Assembly: GCF_006442205.1 (NCBI RefSeq)
Contig: NZ_VFVR01000003.1
Coordinates: forward strand, 186,001 to 250,000
Origin: Mesorhizobium sp. B2-3-12
Lineage (GTDB): Bacteria > Pseudomonadota > Alphaproteobacteria > Rhizobiales > Rhizobiaceae
Length of the DNA stretch: 64,000 bases
Direction of reading: 5' to 3'
Shown: one piece after another, positions 10,553 through 19,753 of the stretch
How the letters are laid out: the number at the start of each line of letters is the position of its first letter
How positions within the stretch are numbered: the first letter of the stretch is position 1
Made by a program: the position numbers and the translations under genes
Notes under the pieces: model-generated
The model's database searches: none
Told to the model about the DNA's origin: nothing
Seen by the model: the letters and a program-made list of their open reading frames with translations, nothing else

Positions 10553-10599
10553 CCGAATTTCTCCGCGCCTTGCCCCGCCTGCGGGCAAAACAGTTCGCG

Positions 10600-10628
10600 T
10601 TGACAAGGCTATCCGAAGTACGGTCATC
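10600..10628 (+). promoter_or_regulatory. Candidate promoter for the acyl-CoA dehydrogenase gene
   Basis: TTGACA at 10600-10605 is followed by a 17-base spacer and GTCATC, a weak -10. It lies in the 122-base gap between divergent genes. A lone GTACG half-site at 10618-10622 recalls the TetR palindromes. Confidence 0.35.
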
Positions 10629-10674
10629 CTTGCCACGGGTAAAATGCCTGGCCTGCATGAAGGGTTAGCGACCG

Positions 10675-11916
10675 ATGACGCAGATGAATCTCGGCATGAC
10701 CGAGCGGCTGAAGCCGATCCACGCACGCGTCGCGGCCATGGTGCGCGACGAGATCATGCCGCTCGACAAGGAATTCCTCGGCGAAGTCGGCAAGGAAGGC
10801 GACCGCTGGGTCTACAGCAAGCGCCAGAGCGAGATCCTCGAAGGGCTGAAGAAGACCGCCAGGGACCGCGGCCTGTGGAATTTCTGGCTGACCGGTTCGG
10901 AGCGCGGCTACGGCCTGTCCACCGTCGAATACGCCTATCTGGCGGAGGAGATGGGAAAGGCGCATCTGGGCGCCGAAACCTTCAACTGCTCGGCGCCCGA
11001 CACCGGCAATATGGAGGTTCTGGAACGCTACGGCACGGCCGAGCACAAGCGGGAATGGCTCGAACCGCTGCTGGACGGAAAAATCCGCTCGGCCTATCTG
11101 ATGACCGAGCCGGATGTCGCGTCCTCCGACGCCACCAACATTGCCATGCGCTGCGAGCGGCAGGGCGATGACTATGTGCTCAACGGCGAGAAATGGTGGG
11201 CATCGGGCGCCGGTGACCCGCGCTGCGCCATCTATATCGTCATGGCGCGGACCGGCGGCGATGAGGAGCCACAGCACCGCCGCCATTCCATGATCCTGGT
11301 GCAATCGGACGCCAAGGGCGTGACCAAGGTCCGCGCCATGCAGGTCTATGGCGACGATGACGCGCCGCATGGCCACATGCACCTACGCTTCGACAATGTC
11401 CGGGTGCCGGCCTCGAACCTGATCCTCGGCGAGGGCAAGGGTTTCGAGATCGCCCAGGGGCGGCTCGGTCCCGGCCGCATTCATCACTGCATGCGCGCCA
11501 TCGGCCAGGCCGAGATGGCGCTGGGAATGCTGTGCCAGCGTTCGGTGCGCCGCGAGGCGTTCGGCCAGAAGCTGGCAAAACTTGGCGCCAATTTCGACAT
11601 CATCGCCGAATGCCGCATGGAGATCGAGATGGCCCGGCTGCTCTGCCTCAAGGCGGCGTGGATGATCGACCAGGGCGACGCGCGCGCCGCTGCGCCCTGG
11701 ATCAGCCAGATCAAGGTGATCGCGCCGCGCGTCGCGCTGAAAGTCACCGACGAAGCGGTGCAGATGTTCGGCGCCCAAGGCATCAGCCAGGATACGCCGC
11801 TCGCGCGCTCGTGGACGCATCTGAGGACCCTGCGCCTCGCCGACGGGCCTGATGCCGTGCATCGACGGCAGGTGGCGCGCACCGAGCTCAAGAAATACAC
11901 GCAGGAAAAGATCTGA
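10675..11916 (+). CDS. Acyl-CoA dehydrogenase (ACAD10/11-like)
   Basis: A 413-residue flavoprotein with the FAD-contact segment LMTEPDVASSDATNI and the C-terminal ADGPDAVHRRQVARTEL typical of the ACAD10/11 and LvaC clade. In that clade the enzyme works with an APH-type kinase on 4-hydroxyacyl-CoAs, removing the 4-phosphate and leading to a 3-hydroxyacyl-CoA. The kinase gene at 8179-9213 supports this reading. It heads a two-gene plus-strand unit with the next oxidoreductase. Confidence 0.88.
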   Translation: MTQMNLGMTERLKPIHARVAAMVRDEIMPLDKEFLGEVGKEGDRWVYSKRQSEILEGLKKTARDRGLWNFWLTGSERGYGLSTVEYAYLAEEMGKAHLGAETFNCSAPDTGNMEVLERYGTAEHKREWLEPLLDGKIRSAYLMTEPDVASSDATNIAMRCERQGDDYVLNGEKWWASGAGDPRCAIYIVMARTGGDEEPQHRRHSMILVQSDAKGVTKVRAMQVYGDDDAPHGHMHLRFDNVRVPASNLILGEGKGFEIAQGRLGPGRIHHCMRAIGQAEMALGMLCQRSVRREAFGQKLAKLGANFDIIAECRMEIEMARLLCLKAAWMIDQGDARAAAPWISQIKVIAPRVALKVTDEAVQMFGAQGISQDTPLARSWTHLRTLRLADGPDAVHRRQVARTELKKYTQEKI

Positions 11917-11960
11917 GCGCTGCCGGCCGTGTTGCCGCCGACAAACAAGGAATCCCGCCA

Positions 11961-12998
11961 ATGACGATCCCCTCCGAAATGAAGGCGCTGCTCTTGATCG
12001 GGGACGGCTATACCAGGACGCCGAGCGGCAGCGTGCTCGAGGCGATGGAGCCGTATCTCGAGCGGGGTAGGATCGCGGTGCCGCCGCCCGGACCGAGCCA
12101 GGTGCTGATCAAGGTCAGCCTGGCCTCGATCAACCCCTCGGATGTCGCCTTCATCAAGGGCCAATACGGGCAGCCGCGCGCCAAGGGCCGGCCGGCCGGC
12201 TTCGAGGGTGTCGGCACGGTCGTCGCCGGTGGTGACGAACCTTGTCCCAAGAGCCTCGTCGGCAAGCGCGTCGCCTTCGCCACCGGTCTCAGCAACTGGG
12301 GTTCATGGGCTGACTATGCCGTCGCCGAGGCAGCGGCCTGCATTCCGCTGCTCGATACGGTGCGCGACGAGGATGGCGCGGCGATGATCGTCAATCCGCT
12401 GACCGCGATCGCCATGTTCGACATCGTCAAACAGGAAGGCGAGAAGGCCTTCATCATGACCGCCGGCGCCAGCCAGCTCTGCAAGCTGATCATCGGCCTG
12501 GCCAGGGAGGAAGGGTTTCGGCCTGTCCTCACCGTGCGCCGCGACGAGCAGATCGCATTGCTGAAAGAGCTTGGCGCGGCGCATGTCCTCAACGAGAAGG
12601 CGCCGGATTTCGAGGCCACGCTGCGCGATGTGATGAAGGCCGAGCAGCCGCGCATCTTCCTCGATGCGGTCACCGGGCCGCTGGCCTCGGCCATCTTCAA
12701 TGCAATGCCGAAACGGGCGCGCTGGATCATCTATGGCCGGCTCGACCCCGAGGCCACGATCATCCGCGAGCCCGGCCAGCTGATCTTCCAGCACAAGCAC
12801 ATAGAGGGCTTCTGGCTGAGCGAATGGATGCGGCAATCCAGAGATCGGCGTGGCCCCGCGGTCCTCGAGGCGCAGAAGCGATTTTCCGATGGACGCTGGT
12901 CAACCGACGTAACCGCGATCGTGCCGTTCGCCGAAGCGATGGCGCGGGTGCCTGCGGAGCTGGCCAAGCCCAACGGCAAGGTGTTCATCCGGCCCTAG
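11961..12998 (+). CDS. Zinc-free quinone-oxidoreductase-like MDR protein
   Basis: A 345-residue medium-chain reductase with a GroES-like N-terminal half and a nucleotide-binding half whose usual glycine motif appears as AGASQLCKL. No four-cysteine structural zinc lobe is visible, which places it with NADPH quinone oxidoreductases and enoyl reductases rather than zinc alcohol dehydrogenases. It follows the acyl-CoA dehydrogenase by 44 bases. Substrate unknown. Confidence 0.82.
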   Translation: MTIPSEMKALLLIGDGYTRTPSGSVLEAMEPYLERGRIAVPPPGPSQVLIKVSLASINPSDVAFIKGQYGQPRAKGRPAGFEGVGTVVAGGDEPCPKSLVGKRVAFATGLSNWGSWADYAVAEAAACIPLLDTVRDEDGAAMIVNPLTAIAMFDIVKQEGEKAFIMTAGASQLCKLIIGLAREEGFRPVLTVRRDEQIALLKELGAAHVLNEKAPDFEATLRDVMKAEQPRIFLDAVTGPLASAIFNAMPKRARWIIYGRLDPEATIIREPGQLIFQHKHIEGFWLSEWMRQSRDRRGPAVLEAQKRFSDGRWSTDVTAIVPFAEAMARVPAELAKPNGKVFIRP

Positions 12999-13147
12999 CG
13001 CCTCGAAAGACCGCCATCGAACCTGCCGGATCGTCATCTGCGCCATCAAGCCCCCTATGCCGCGCCGCTTTGTCCGTGATATGCCGCCGCCATCGAATGC
13101 CGGGACGAGGCTGAGGCGTCTTCCCCATTGGCGTGCGGGGTTTATTG

Positions 13148-14314
13148 ATGACGATTTCCAAGCCGGTTTTCGACCGTTTGGGTCTGGGCCTTTGGATCGG
13201 GGCATTCCTGGTCGTTCTCGCCATGGTCCTGTGGTCGCCCCACACCCGCACCGTGATGGCAGCCTACACATATGGCAGCGACGCATTCCTGAATGGGCGG
13301 CCGCTCTACAATCTCCAATCCGAAATGGGATATCTCTACGCGCCCGCCTTCGCCGCGCTTTACGTTCCGGTGGCGAAGCTCGGACCTTATCTCGGCGGGC
13401 TGGTTTGGCATGTGCTGGGCTTTGCCGTGCTCACCTTCGCGGCGATGCGGCAGGTACGCAAGCTTGGCGGCGGCGAATTGACCTGGTTGCTTTCTTACGG
13501 TCTCTTCCTTGCCTTGCCGATGGCGCTGGGCGCGATCCGCAACGGCCAGGCGACGATCCTTCTGACCGGAGCCTGCTGGCTTCTCACTCTGTCGGCGCTC
13601 GAAGGGCGTCGCGCCGAGACCTTCTTCTGGGCTTCGGTCGCCATCATTGCCAAACCGACCGCCATCATCATGCTTTTGCTGGTGGGGGCTCTGCGCCCGC
13701 GGCTGATAGCCGTGCTGGCGCTATCGGTGCTGTTCGTGCTTGCCGTGCCCTACGCTTTCGCACCAGCTTCCTACCTCAACGCGCAATATGGCGATTTCGC
13801 CCGCATGCTGACTTCGATGGGCCTCGACAAATCAAGCCACTTTGTCCCCACCGACTTCACGGCGCCCTTCACCTCGGCGGGACTGCCCATGCCTGAATTC
13901 GCCGCGACGACCGTGCGTGTCGTCGTGGCACTGCTTACGCTATCGACCGTTCTCTGGTTCGACCGCAAGCTCCAGCCTGGAATGGCCGGACTGGCGATCT
14001 TCCTGACGGCAGCCTTCTATATGTGCGTGTTCAATCCGCGCGTCGAGCCCAACACCTATGCCATGATCGCCGTGCCCGCCGGCCTCGCTATTGCCACACT
14101 GTGGCGGGACGAGCGTGGCGGCGTCCTGGCCTCGGTGCTGGCGACGGTATTGTTCCTCACGGGTTTGACCGGCGTCGAGCGTCACATGCATGATTTCTTC
14201 TACCCTTGGTTCCGGCCGCTCGCGGTCACCTTCATCGCCTGTTCGCTGATCTGGTGGTTCTGGGCCAAGGCGCGCGAAAAGGCGGTGAATGTCGGACCCG
14301 TCGCCCATGGCTGA
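13148..14314 (+). CDS. GT87 (DUF2029) polyprenol-dependent glycosyltransferase
   Basis: A 388-residue integral membrane protein with about nine or ten hydrophobic segments, resembling the GT87/DUF2029 family, GT-C enzymes that use polyprenyl-phosphate sugars in the periplasm. An Asp in the first periplasmic loop (AYTYGSDAFLNGRPLY region) suits the catalytic position. I chose the ATG at 13148, seven bases after GGGG, over a GTG at 13133. It overlaps the next gene by 26 bases and opens a four-gene envelope cassette, where it would transfer the finished sugar. Confidence 0.8.
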   Translation: MTISKPVFDRLGLGLWIGAFLVVLAMVLWSPHTRTVMAAYTYGSDAFLNGRPLYNLQSEMGYLYAPAFAALYVPVAKLGPYLGGLVWHVLGFAVLTFAAMRQVRKLGGGELTWLLSYGLFLALPMALGAIRNGQATILLTGACWLLTLSALEGRRAETFFWASVAIIAKPTAIIMLLLVGALRPRLIAVLALSVLFVLAVPYAFAPASYLNAQYGDFARMLTSMGLDKSSHFVPTDFTAPFTSAGLPMPEFAATTVRVVVALLTLSTVLWFDRKLQPGMAGLAIFLTAAFYMCVFNPRVEPNTYAMIAVPAGLAIATLWRDERGGVLASVLATVLFLTGLTGVERHMHDFFYPWFRPLAVTFIACSLIWWFWAKAREKAVNVGPVAHG

Positions 14315-15290
14315 GTTGCGTCAGAAACTCGATATCGTGGCGCCTTTCTTCAACGAGGCGCAATCGGCGTCGGCCTTCGCCGCACTGCTCGACAGGCTCG
14401 AGGAAGCGGTATCGCGCCGTTTCGGCATGGCGGTCCACAAGATCCTGGTCGATGACGGCAGCCGCGACGACGGGGCCGAGCGATTTTCCCGCGCCCTGTC
14501 GGGATCTTGGGAGATCGTTCGCCTCAGCCGCAATTTCGGCAAGGAGGTCGCGGTGCTCGCCGGCCTCGACCAGTCGCGCGGCGACATGGTGCTGATCATG
14601 GATTCCGATCTGCAGCATTCCATGGACATCAGCCTGAAGATGATCGCCGAGCTGGTAGACGACCCCGAGATCGACGTCGTCTACGCGCAGAACGACCGGC
14701 GCGAGGCGAGTTGGCGGCGCAGCCAGCTGGCGAAGCTGTTCTATAGCCTGATCAACAGCAGCCAACGTTTCGACATTCCGGAGAACGCGGGTGATTTTCG
14801 CGTCATGCGCGGTACCGTCGCGCGCGCTCTGACGAGTTTGCGTGACAAGCGGCGCTTCAACAAGGGCCTGTTCGCCTGGGCCGGTTTCCGTCAGAAAGCC
14901 ATATCCTATTCGCCGGAAAACCGCGCCATCGGCACGTCGAAGTGGAGCCGGCTCAACCTGATCGCCTTTTCGCTGGAAGGCTTTACGTCGTTTTCCGTCA
15001 TCCCGCTGCGCATCATCAGCTTGAGCGGGATGCTGGCGGCGCTGGCGGGCATCGTTTACGGCGCCAAAGTGTTCTTCGAGGTGATGTTCTATGGCATTGC
15101 CGTGCCTGGCTATCCCAGCCTGATGGTCGCCGTCGTGCTGCTCGGCGGCCTCAATCTCACCTTGCTCGGCTTGATCGGCGAATATGTCTGGGTCACGCTG
15201 TCGGAGAGCAAGGACCGCCCCGTCTATCTGGTGCGCGATGTGGTGCGCAGCGACGTTTCGGACGGCGCCCCAGGCGCGTCCCGCGGATGA
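14289..15290 (+). CDS. GT2 polyprenyl-phosphate glycosyltransferase (ArnC/GtrB-like)
   Basis: A 333-residue protein with a cytosolic GT-A domain carrying VDDGSRDDG (about 54-62) and the metal-binding MDSDLQHS, then two C-terminal membrane helices. This is the DPM1/ArnC/GtrB architecture that loads a sugar onto undecaprenyl phosphate. It overlaps the GT87 gene before it and the deacetylase after it (ATGA), so all are tightly coupled. Confidence 0.9.
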   Translation: MSDPSPMAELRQKLDIVAPFFNEAQSASAFAALLDRLEEAVSRRFGMAVHKILVDDGSRDDGAERFSRALSGSWEIVRLSRNFGKEVAVLAGLDQSRGDMVLIMDSDLQHSMDISLKMIAELVDDPEIDVVYAQNDRREASWRRSQLAKLFYSLINSSQRFDIPENAGDFRVMRGTVARALTSLRDKRRFNKGLFAWAGFRQKAISYSPENRAIGTSKWSRLNLIAFSLEGFTSFSVIPLRIISLSGMLAALAGIVYGAKVFFEVMFYGIAVPGYPSLMVAVVLLGGLNLTLLGLIGEYVWVTLSESKDRPVYLVRDVVRSDVSDGAPGASRG

Positions 15291-16105
15291 CGCGGCGCAT
15301 TCGCCTGATCGCCGACGATTACGGGCTGGCGCCAGGGGTTTGCGCCGGAATTCTCGATCTGCTCGACCGTGGACGCCTGACCGGTACCAGTTGCATGACC
15401 GGCTTTCCGGAATGGCCTGATGCGGCGGCGCGCATAAAGCGGCTATGCGGCCGCGCCGCGATCGGGCTGCATCTGACGCTGACCGACCAGCCGGCCGTCA
15501 CAGGCAAATCGAGCCTGGCGCCGGAGGGCCGCTTGCCGCCGCTTCGTTCCCTGGCCTTGCCGGTCTTGCGCGGCCGGATCGACGCGCGCGACGTCCATGC
15601 CGAACTCGACGCGCAGTTCAGCCGTTTCGTCGAGGCGCTGGGCCGCAAGCCCGACTTCATCGACGGTCATCAGCACGTGCATTTCCTGCCCGTCGTGCGC
15701 GGATGGCTGCGTTCGCGTTTTCCCGAGGCCGCCGACAGGCCGATGCTGCGCGGCGCCCCGGCGCTGGGCGATGCCGCCGTCGCAGCGAAAATCGCGGCAA
15801 TCGCCGCTGTCGCCGCCGGTTTCAACCAATCGATGCAGCACGCCGGCTTTGCGGTCTGGAAGCCACTCGTCGGCATCTATGACTGGCGGCAACCCGACAA
15901 ATTCCGCCCGGTGCTGGAGGCCGCGGTCGACGCGCTGCCGGAGCATGGACTGTTCATGTGCCACCCCGGCCATGTCGACGAAACGCTGCGCGCGCGCGAT
16001 CCGATGCAGGGCGTGCGCGAAGTGGAATTCGAGGTGCTGGCCTCCGATGCGTTCGGCGCGAGCCTGGCCCGCGCCGGTGTCGAGATCATGGACGGCATGG
16101 GATGA
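15287..16105 (+). CDS. ChbG/YdjC-family carbohydrate deacetylase (NaxD/HpnK-like)
   Basis: A 272-residue YdjC-fold deacetylase. The metal-site motifs are visible: ADDYG near residue 9, GLHLTLTD in the first third, and DGHQHVHFLP in the middle, with CHPGH near the end. Relatives remove acetyl groups from amino sugars; NaxD in Francisella acts on undecaprenyl-phosphate N-acetylgalactosamine. Wedged between a GT2 enzyme and a GtrA flippase (ATGA overlaps on both sides), it most likely deacetylates a lipid-linked amino sugar. Confidence 0.88.
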   Translation: MTRRIRLIADDYGLAPGVCAGILDLLDRGRLTGTSCMTGFPEWPDAAARIKRLCGRAAIGLHLTLTDQPAVTGKSSLAPEGRLPPLRSLALPVLRGRIDARDVHAELDAQFSRFVEALGRKPDFIDGHQHVHFLPVVRGWLRSRFPEAADRPMLRGAPALGDAAVAAKIAAIAAVAAGFNQSMQHAGFAVWKPLVGIYDWRQPDKFRPVLEAAVDALPEHGLFMCHPGHVDETLRARDPMQGVREVEFEVLASDAFGASLARAGVEIMDGMG

Positions 16106-16512
16106 GCAGCAGTGACCAACCCCGGCGTTCGACCGGCAGCAAGATCGTCCGTTTCGCGCTTGTCGGACTGGCGAATGCAGCCATCGACTTTGCCAGCTTT
16201 TTCCTGCTGCTCAAGCTGCACCTCCCGCCGCTGCCCGCCAATGTCATTTCGTGGTCGATCGCCGTCGTCTTCTCTTTCGTGGCCAATGGCTTCTGGTCGT
16301 TCGAGCGCAATCAGGCCATCCGGCTGCATGATGCGTTCCTGCGGTTCGTCTCGCTCGGGGCGCTGATTTCGCTCGGCGTCTCCAGCCTGTCGATCGCGCT
16401 CTTTTCCGGCATCGCCGGCGTGTGGCCGGCAAAGATCGGCGGGGTCGTCGTGGCGGCGGTGCTGAACTTCCTCGCCGCGCGCTGGTCGATCGAGGGCCGG
16501 CTAATGAAGTAG
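16102..16512 (+). CDS. GtrA-family membrane protein (putative flippase)
   Basis: A 136-residue protein with four membrane helices and the GtrA pattern KIVRFALVGLANAAIDF near the N-terminus and NFLAARWSIEGR at the end. GtrA proteins are thought to flip polyprenyl-phosphate-linked sugars to the periplasm. It is the last gene of the GT87/GT2/deacetylase/GtrA unit and overlaps the deacetylase by four bases. Confidence 0.88.
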   Translation: MSSSDQPRRSTGSKIVRFALVGLANAAIDFASFFLLLKLHLPPLPANVISWSIAVVFSFVANGFWSFERNQAIRLHDAFLRFVSLGALISLGVSSLSIALFSGIAGVWPAKIGGVVVAAVLNFLAARWSIEGRLMK

Positions 16513-16526
16513 CTATCACTAGAGAG

Positions 16527-16625
16527 GTTCAGCGTTTGGTGGAATCGCGGAGCCGCTCTAACACTTTGTTTTCATGCAATTCCGGGCGGAAAACCGTCAT
16601 ACACTTTTCCTGGAATTTGCTCTAT
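16527..16625. repeat. Rhizobial intergenic repeat (GAGCCGCTCTAAC... type)
   Basis: This stretch contains GAGCCGCTCTAAC, a CTTTGTTTT block, GCAATTCCGG and CCTGGAATTTGCTCTA in the order of a repeat I recognise as common between genes of Mesorhizobium and related genomes. The two GGAAT/ATTCC segments can pair. Its end touches the stop codon of the convergent RND pump gene at 16622. Only one copy is seen in this window. Confidence 0.6.
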
Positions 16626-19600
16626 TCCGCCGGCTCGATATTGGTGTAGGCGGCTTGCTCGAGTTCGCGCTTCAGCCGCGCCTCCTCATGGGTCTTGGGC
16701 GTGACGAAGCGGCCCAGCAGGAGATAGGCGACCGGCGTCAGGAACAGCGTCGAGATGGTGGCCAGGCCAAGCCCGCCGACGATCACCCAGCCCAGCGCCA
16801 CGCGTGCCTCGGCGCCCGCACCGGCGGCCAGCACAAGCGGCACACCGCCAAGGATGGTGCAGATCATCGTCATCATCACCGGCCGCAGGCGGATCGTGGA
16901 GGCCTGCTCGATCGCTTCGCGCACGCCGAGGCCGCGATCGCGCAGCTGGTTTGCGAATTCGACGATCAGGATGCCGTTCTTGGCCATGACGCCGACCAGG
17001 AGCACCAGGCCAATCTGGCTGTAGGCGTTGAGGCTGGTGCCGGACAAGAGCAGCGCGAAGATGGCGCAGGCAAGCCCGAGCGGCACCGTGGCCATGATGA
17101 TGACGGCGCTGACGAAGCTCTCGAACTGGGCGGCCAGCACCAAAAGGATGATGACCAGCGCGAAGCCGAAGATGGTGACCATGGCGCTGTTTGTTTCGCC
17201 CAAGGTCGCGGCTTCGGCCAGCGGCAGGATACGGCTGCCCGGCGGCAGCAGCGGCGTGGCAATTTGCTCGGCGCGCGCCAGCGCATCGCCGAGCGCGAAA
17301 TTGCCTGACAGATTGGAGGTGATGGCTACCGACGGCTGCTGCTGCTCGCGCGACAGCGACGGCGGCACGGCACGTTCGGTCAGCGTGGCGATCGTCGACA
17401 TCGGCACGAAACGGCCGTCAGCCGTCTTCAGGAAGACATTTTCCAGATCGGTCGGGTCGTTGATCGGATTGGTGGTCGAGACAAGCTTCACCCCGTAGCT
17501 GCGGTCGGCGATGTAGACATCGACGACGTCGTTGCCGTCGAGCATGGCTTGCATGGTGTTGGCGAGACCCGTGATGTCGATGCCGAGATCGGAAGCGCGC
17601 TCACGGTCGATGGCCACGGCCAGCTGCGGCTGCGTCGGGTCGATCGACAGCCGCGGCGTCTGGAAGCGCTGATCCTTCTGCATCTCGGCGATGATCTTGA
17701 CGGCCGCGTCTCCGAGCGCCTTGCGATCGTTGCCGACCAGCGCGAACTGCAGGCCGTTGCCGGCGCCGCGGATGCCGAGACTGTTGGGCTGGACCGGGAA
17801 GATGCGCACGCTGGGCACCTGCCTGGTCAACTGGCTGATCTCGGCCATGATCTCCTGCTGGCTGCGGCTGCGCTCGTCCCACGGCGCCAGCGTCATCACC
17901 ATGAAGCCCGAATTGTAGGAGCCGTTCTGGCCGGCGTTCTCGAAGGTCGAGCGGATCTCGCCGGAATCGCGCATCGGCTGGATCAGCCGCTCGATCTTCT
18001 GCATCTGCTGCGTCGTGTAGTCGAGGCTGACGCCTTGCGGGGCGTTGATGCGCAACAGCACGGCCGCACGATCCTCGGTTGGAGTCAGCTCCTGGCGGAT
18101 CGTGCCGAACAGGCTGACGGCAATGCCGGCAAACAGCGCCGCGACAAGAACCACGATCCAAGGCGCGTCGAGACATGCATGGAGCGCGCGCTTGTAGCCG
18201 GCATTGAGGACGCCGCCGATGCGCGCACCGATGCCATGGCCGCCTTCGTGCTGAAGCGATGCGCCGGTCAGCATGCGCGAGGCAAGCATCGGGCAAAGCG
18301 TCAGCGCCACCACGCAGGACAGAAGCACCGACATGGCGAGCACGAAGCCGAATTCGCGGAACAGGCCGCCGGTCTGGCCAGGCAGGAACGAGATAGGCAC
18401 GAAGACGGCGACCAGCGTCAGCGTCGTGGCGACGACGGCGAAGAACACTTCCTGCGCGCCGAGCACGGCGGCCGCGCGCGGCCCCATGCCCTCGTTGCGC
18501 CGTCGCACAATGTTTTCCAACACCACGATGGCGTCGTCGACGACAAGTCCGGTGGCCAGCACCAAGGCGAGCAGCGTCAGGATGTTGACCGAGAAACCGG
18601 CCAGATAAATGGCCGCTATGGTGCCGATCATGGCGACCGGCATCGACAGGCCCGGGATCAGCGTGGCACGCCAGTCGAGCAGGAAGACATAGATCACGAT
18701 CAGCACCATGGTGACCGACAGGCCGAGCGCGATCTCGACCTCGTGCACCGCGCCCTTGACGAAGACCGCGTCGTCGCTGGTGATCTTGATCGACATGCCC
18801 TCGGGCAGGTTCTGCTGCAGCTTGGCGACGGCGGCCTGCACGCCGGTCGAAATGTCCAGCGTGTTCGATTCCGCCTGGCGGATGATGCCGAGCCCGATGC
18901 CGGTCTTGCCGTCCGAACGCAGCGCGGTCTGGCCGACATCGGGGCCGAGCGTGACGGTGGCGACATCGCGGATGCGCGTCGTGCCGCCGATGATGATGTT
19001 TTCGAATTCGGCGGGCGTGGTCACGTCAGCCGTCGTGCGCACGATCAGATCCTGGTTGGTCGTGGTGATCGACCCGGCCGGGGAATCGAAGGCAACCGAG
19101 GCAAGTGCTGCCCGAAGATCCGCGACCGTGAAGCCGAGGCTGGCGAGCTTGTTCTGGTCGACATCGATGCGGAAGATCTTGTCGCGGTCGCCATAAACCT
19201 GGACGTCGGCGACGCCGGGCACGGCGGCCAGTTCATCCTCGATCTGGTCCTGAACCACCACCGTCATGTCCTGGATCGACATGCTGTCCGATGTCACCGC
19301 CAGGCGCATCACCGCGTCGGAATTGGCGTCGGCCTTGACGATGCGCGGCGGATCCGCGGTATCCGGCATCTGGTTGGCGACACGGCCAACCGCGTCGCGC
19401 ACGTCCGAGGCCGCGACGTTGAGATCGACGCCGTCGTTGAACTCGATGGTGACGCGGCTCGAGCCGAAAGAGGAGGAGGACGAGATCGACTTGACGCCGG
19501 AGACGCGGGCAACGGCGCCCTCGATCGTGTCGGTCAATTCGCGGTCGACGGTTTCGGCGGCCGCGCCATTGAAAGTGGTGGACACGGTGACGACGGCGCG

Positions 19601-19753
19601 ATCGACGTCGGGCAGTTCGCGGATCTCGACACCGTAGAAGGCGGCGAGGCCGGCAACGGCGATAAGGGTGTTCAGCACGAAAGCCATGACCGGCCTGCGG
19701 ATGAACAGGGCGGTGAAGCCGGTATCGCTGGCGGCGTTGACGGTGCCGGTCAT
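16622..19753 (-). CDS. RND efflux pump inner-membrane transporter (HAE1/AcrB-type)
   Basis: A 1043-residue permease of the resistance-nodulation-division superfamily, the normal length for HAE1 pumps. It has one N-terminal membrane helix, two large periplasmic loops, and two bundles of six helices, with the transport motif LATGLVVDDAIVVLEN in the first bundle. It exports drugs or other hydrophobic compounds using the proton gradient. The ATG at 19753 overlaps the stop of the membrane-fusion gene (ATGA). An outer-membrane channel gene is not present nearby. Confidence 0.93.
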   Translation of the reverse strand: MTGTVNAASDTGFTALFIRRPVMAFVLNTLIAVAGLAAFYGVEIRELPDVDRAVVTVSTTFNGAAAETVDRELTDTIEGAVARVSGVKSISSSSSFGSSRVTIEFNDGVDLNVAASDVRDAVGRVANQMPDTADPPRIVKADANSDAVMRLAVTSDSMSIQDMTVVVQDQIEDELAAVPGVADVQVYGDRDKIFRIDVDQNKLASLGFTVADLRAALASVAFDSPAGSITTTNQDLIVRTTADVTTPAEFENIIIGGTTRIRDVATVTLGPDVGQTALRSDGKTGIGLGIIRQAESNTLDISTGVQAAVAKLQQNLPEGMSIKITSDDAVFVKGAVHEVEIALGLSVTMVLIVIYVFLLDWRATLIPGLSMPVAMIGTIAAIYLAGFSVNILTLLALVLATGLVVDDAIVVLENIVRRRNEGMGPRAAAVLGAQEVFFAVVATTLTLVAVFVPISFLPGQTGGLFREFGFVLAMSVLLSCVVALTLCPMLASRMLTGASLQHEGGHGIGARIGGVLNAGYKRALHACLDAPWIVVLVAALFAGIAVSLFGTIRQELTPTEDRAAVLLRINAPQGVSLDYTTQQMQKIERLIQPMRDSGEIRSTFENAGQNGSYNSGFMVMTLAPWDERSRSQQEIMAEISQLTRQVPSVRIFPVQPNSLGIRGAGNGLQFALVGNDRKALGDAAVKIIAEMQKDQRFQTPRLSIDPTQPQLAVAIDRERASDLGIDITGLANTMQAMLDGNDVVDVYIADRSYGVKLVSTTNPINDPTDLENVFLKTADGRFVPMSTIATLTERAVPPSLSREQQQPSVAITSNLSGNFALGDALARAEQIATPLLPPGSRILPLAEAATLGETNSAMVTIFGFALVIILLVLAAQFESFVSAVIIMATVPLGLACAIFALLLSGTSLNAYSQIGLVLLVGVMAKNGILIVEFANQLRDRGLGVREAIEQASTIRLRPVMMTMICTILGGVPLVLAAGAGAEARVALGWVIVGGLGLATISTLFLTPVAYLLLGRFVTPKTHEEARLKRELEQAAYTNIEPAE

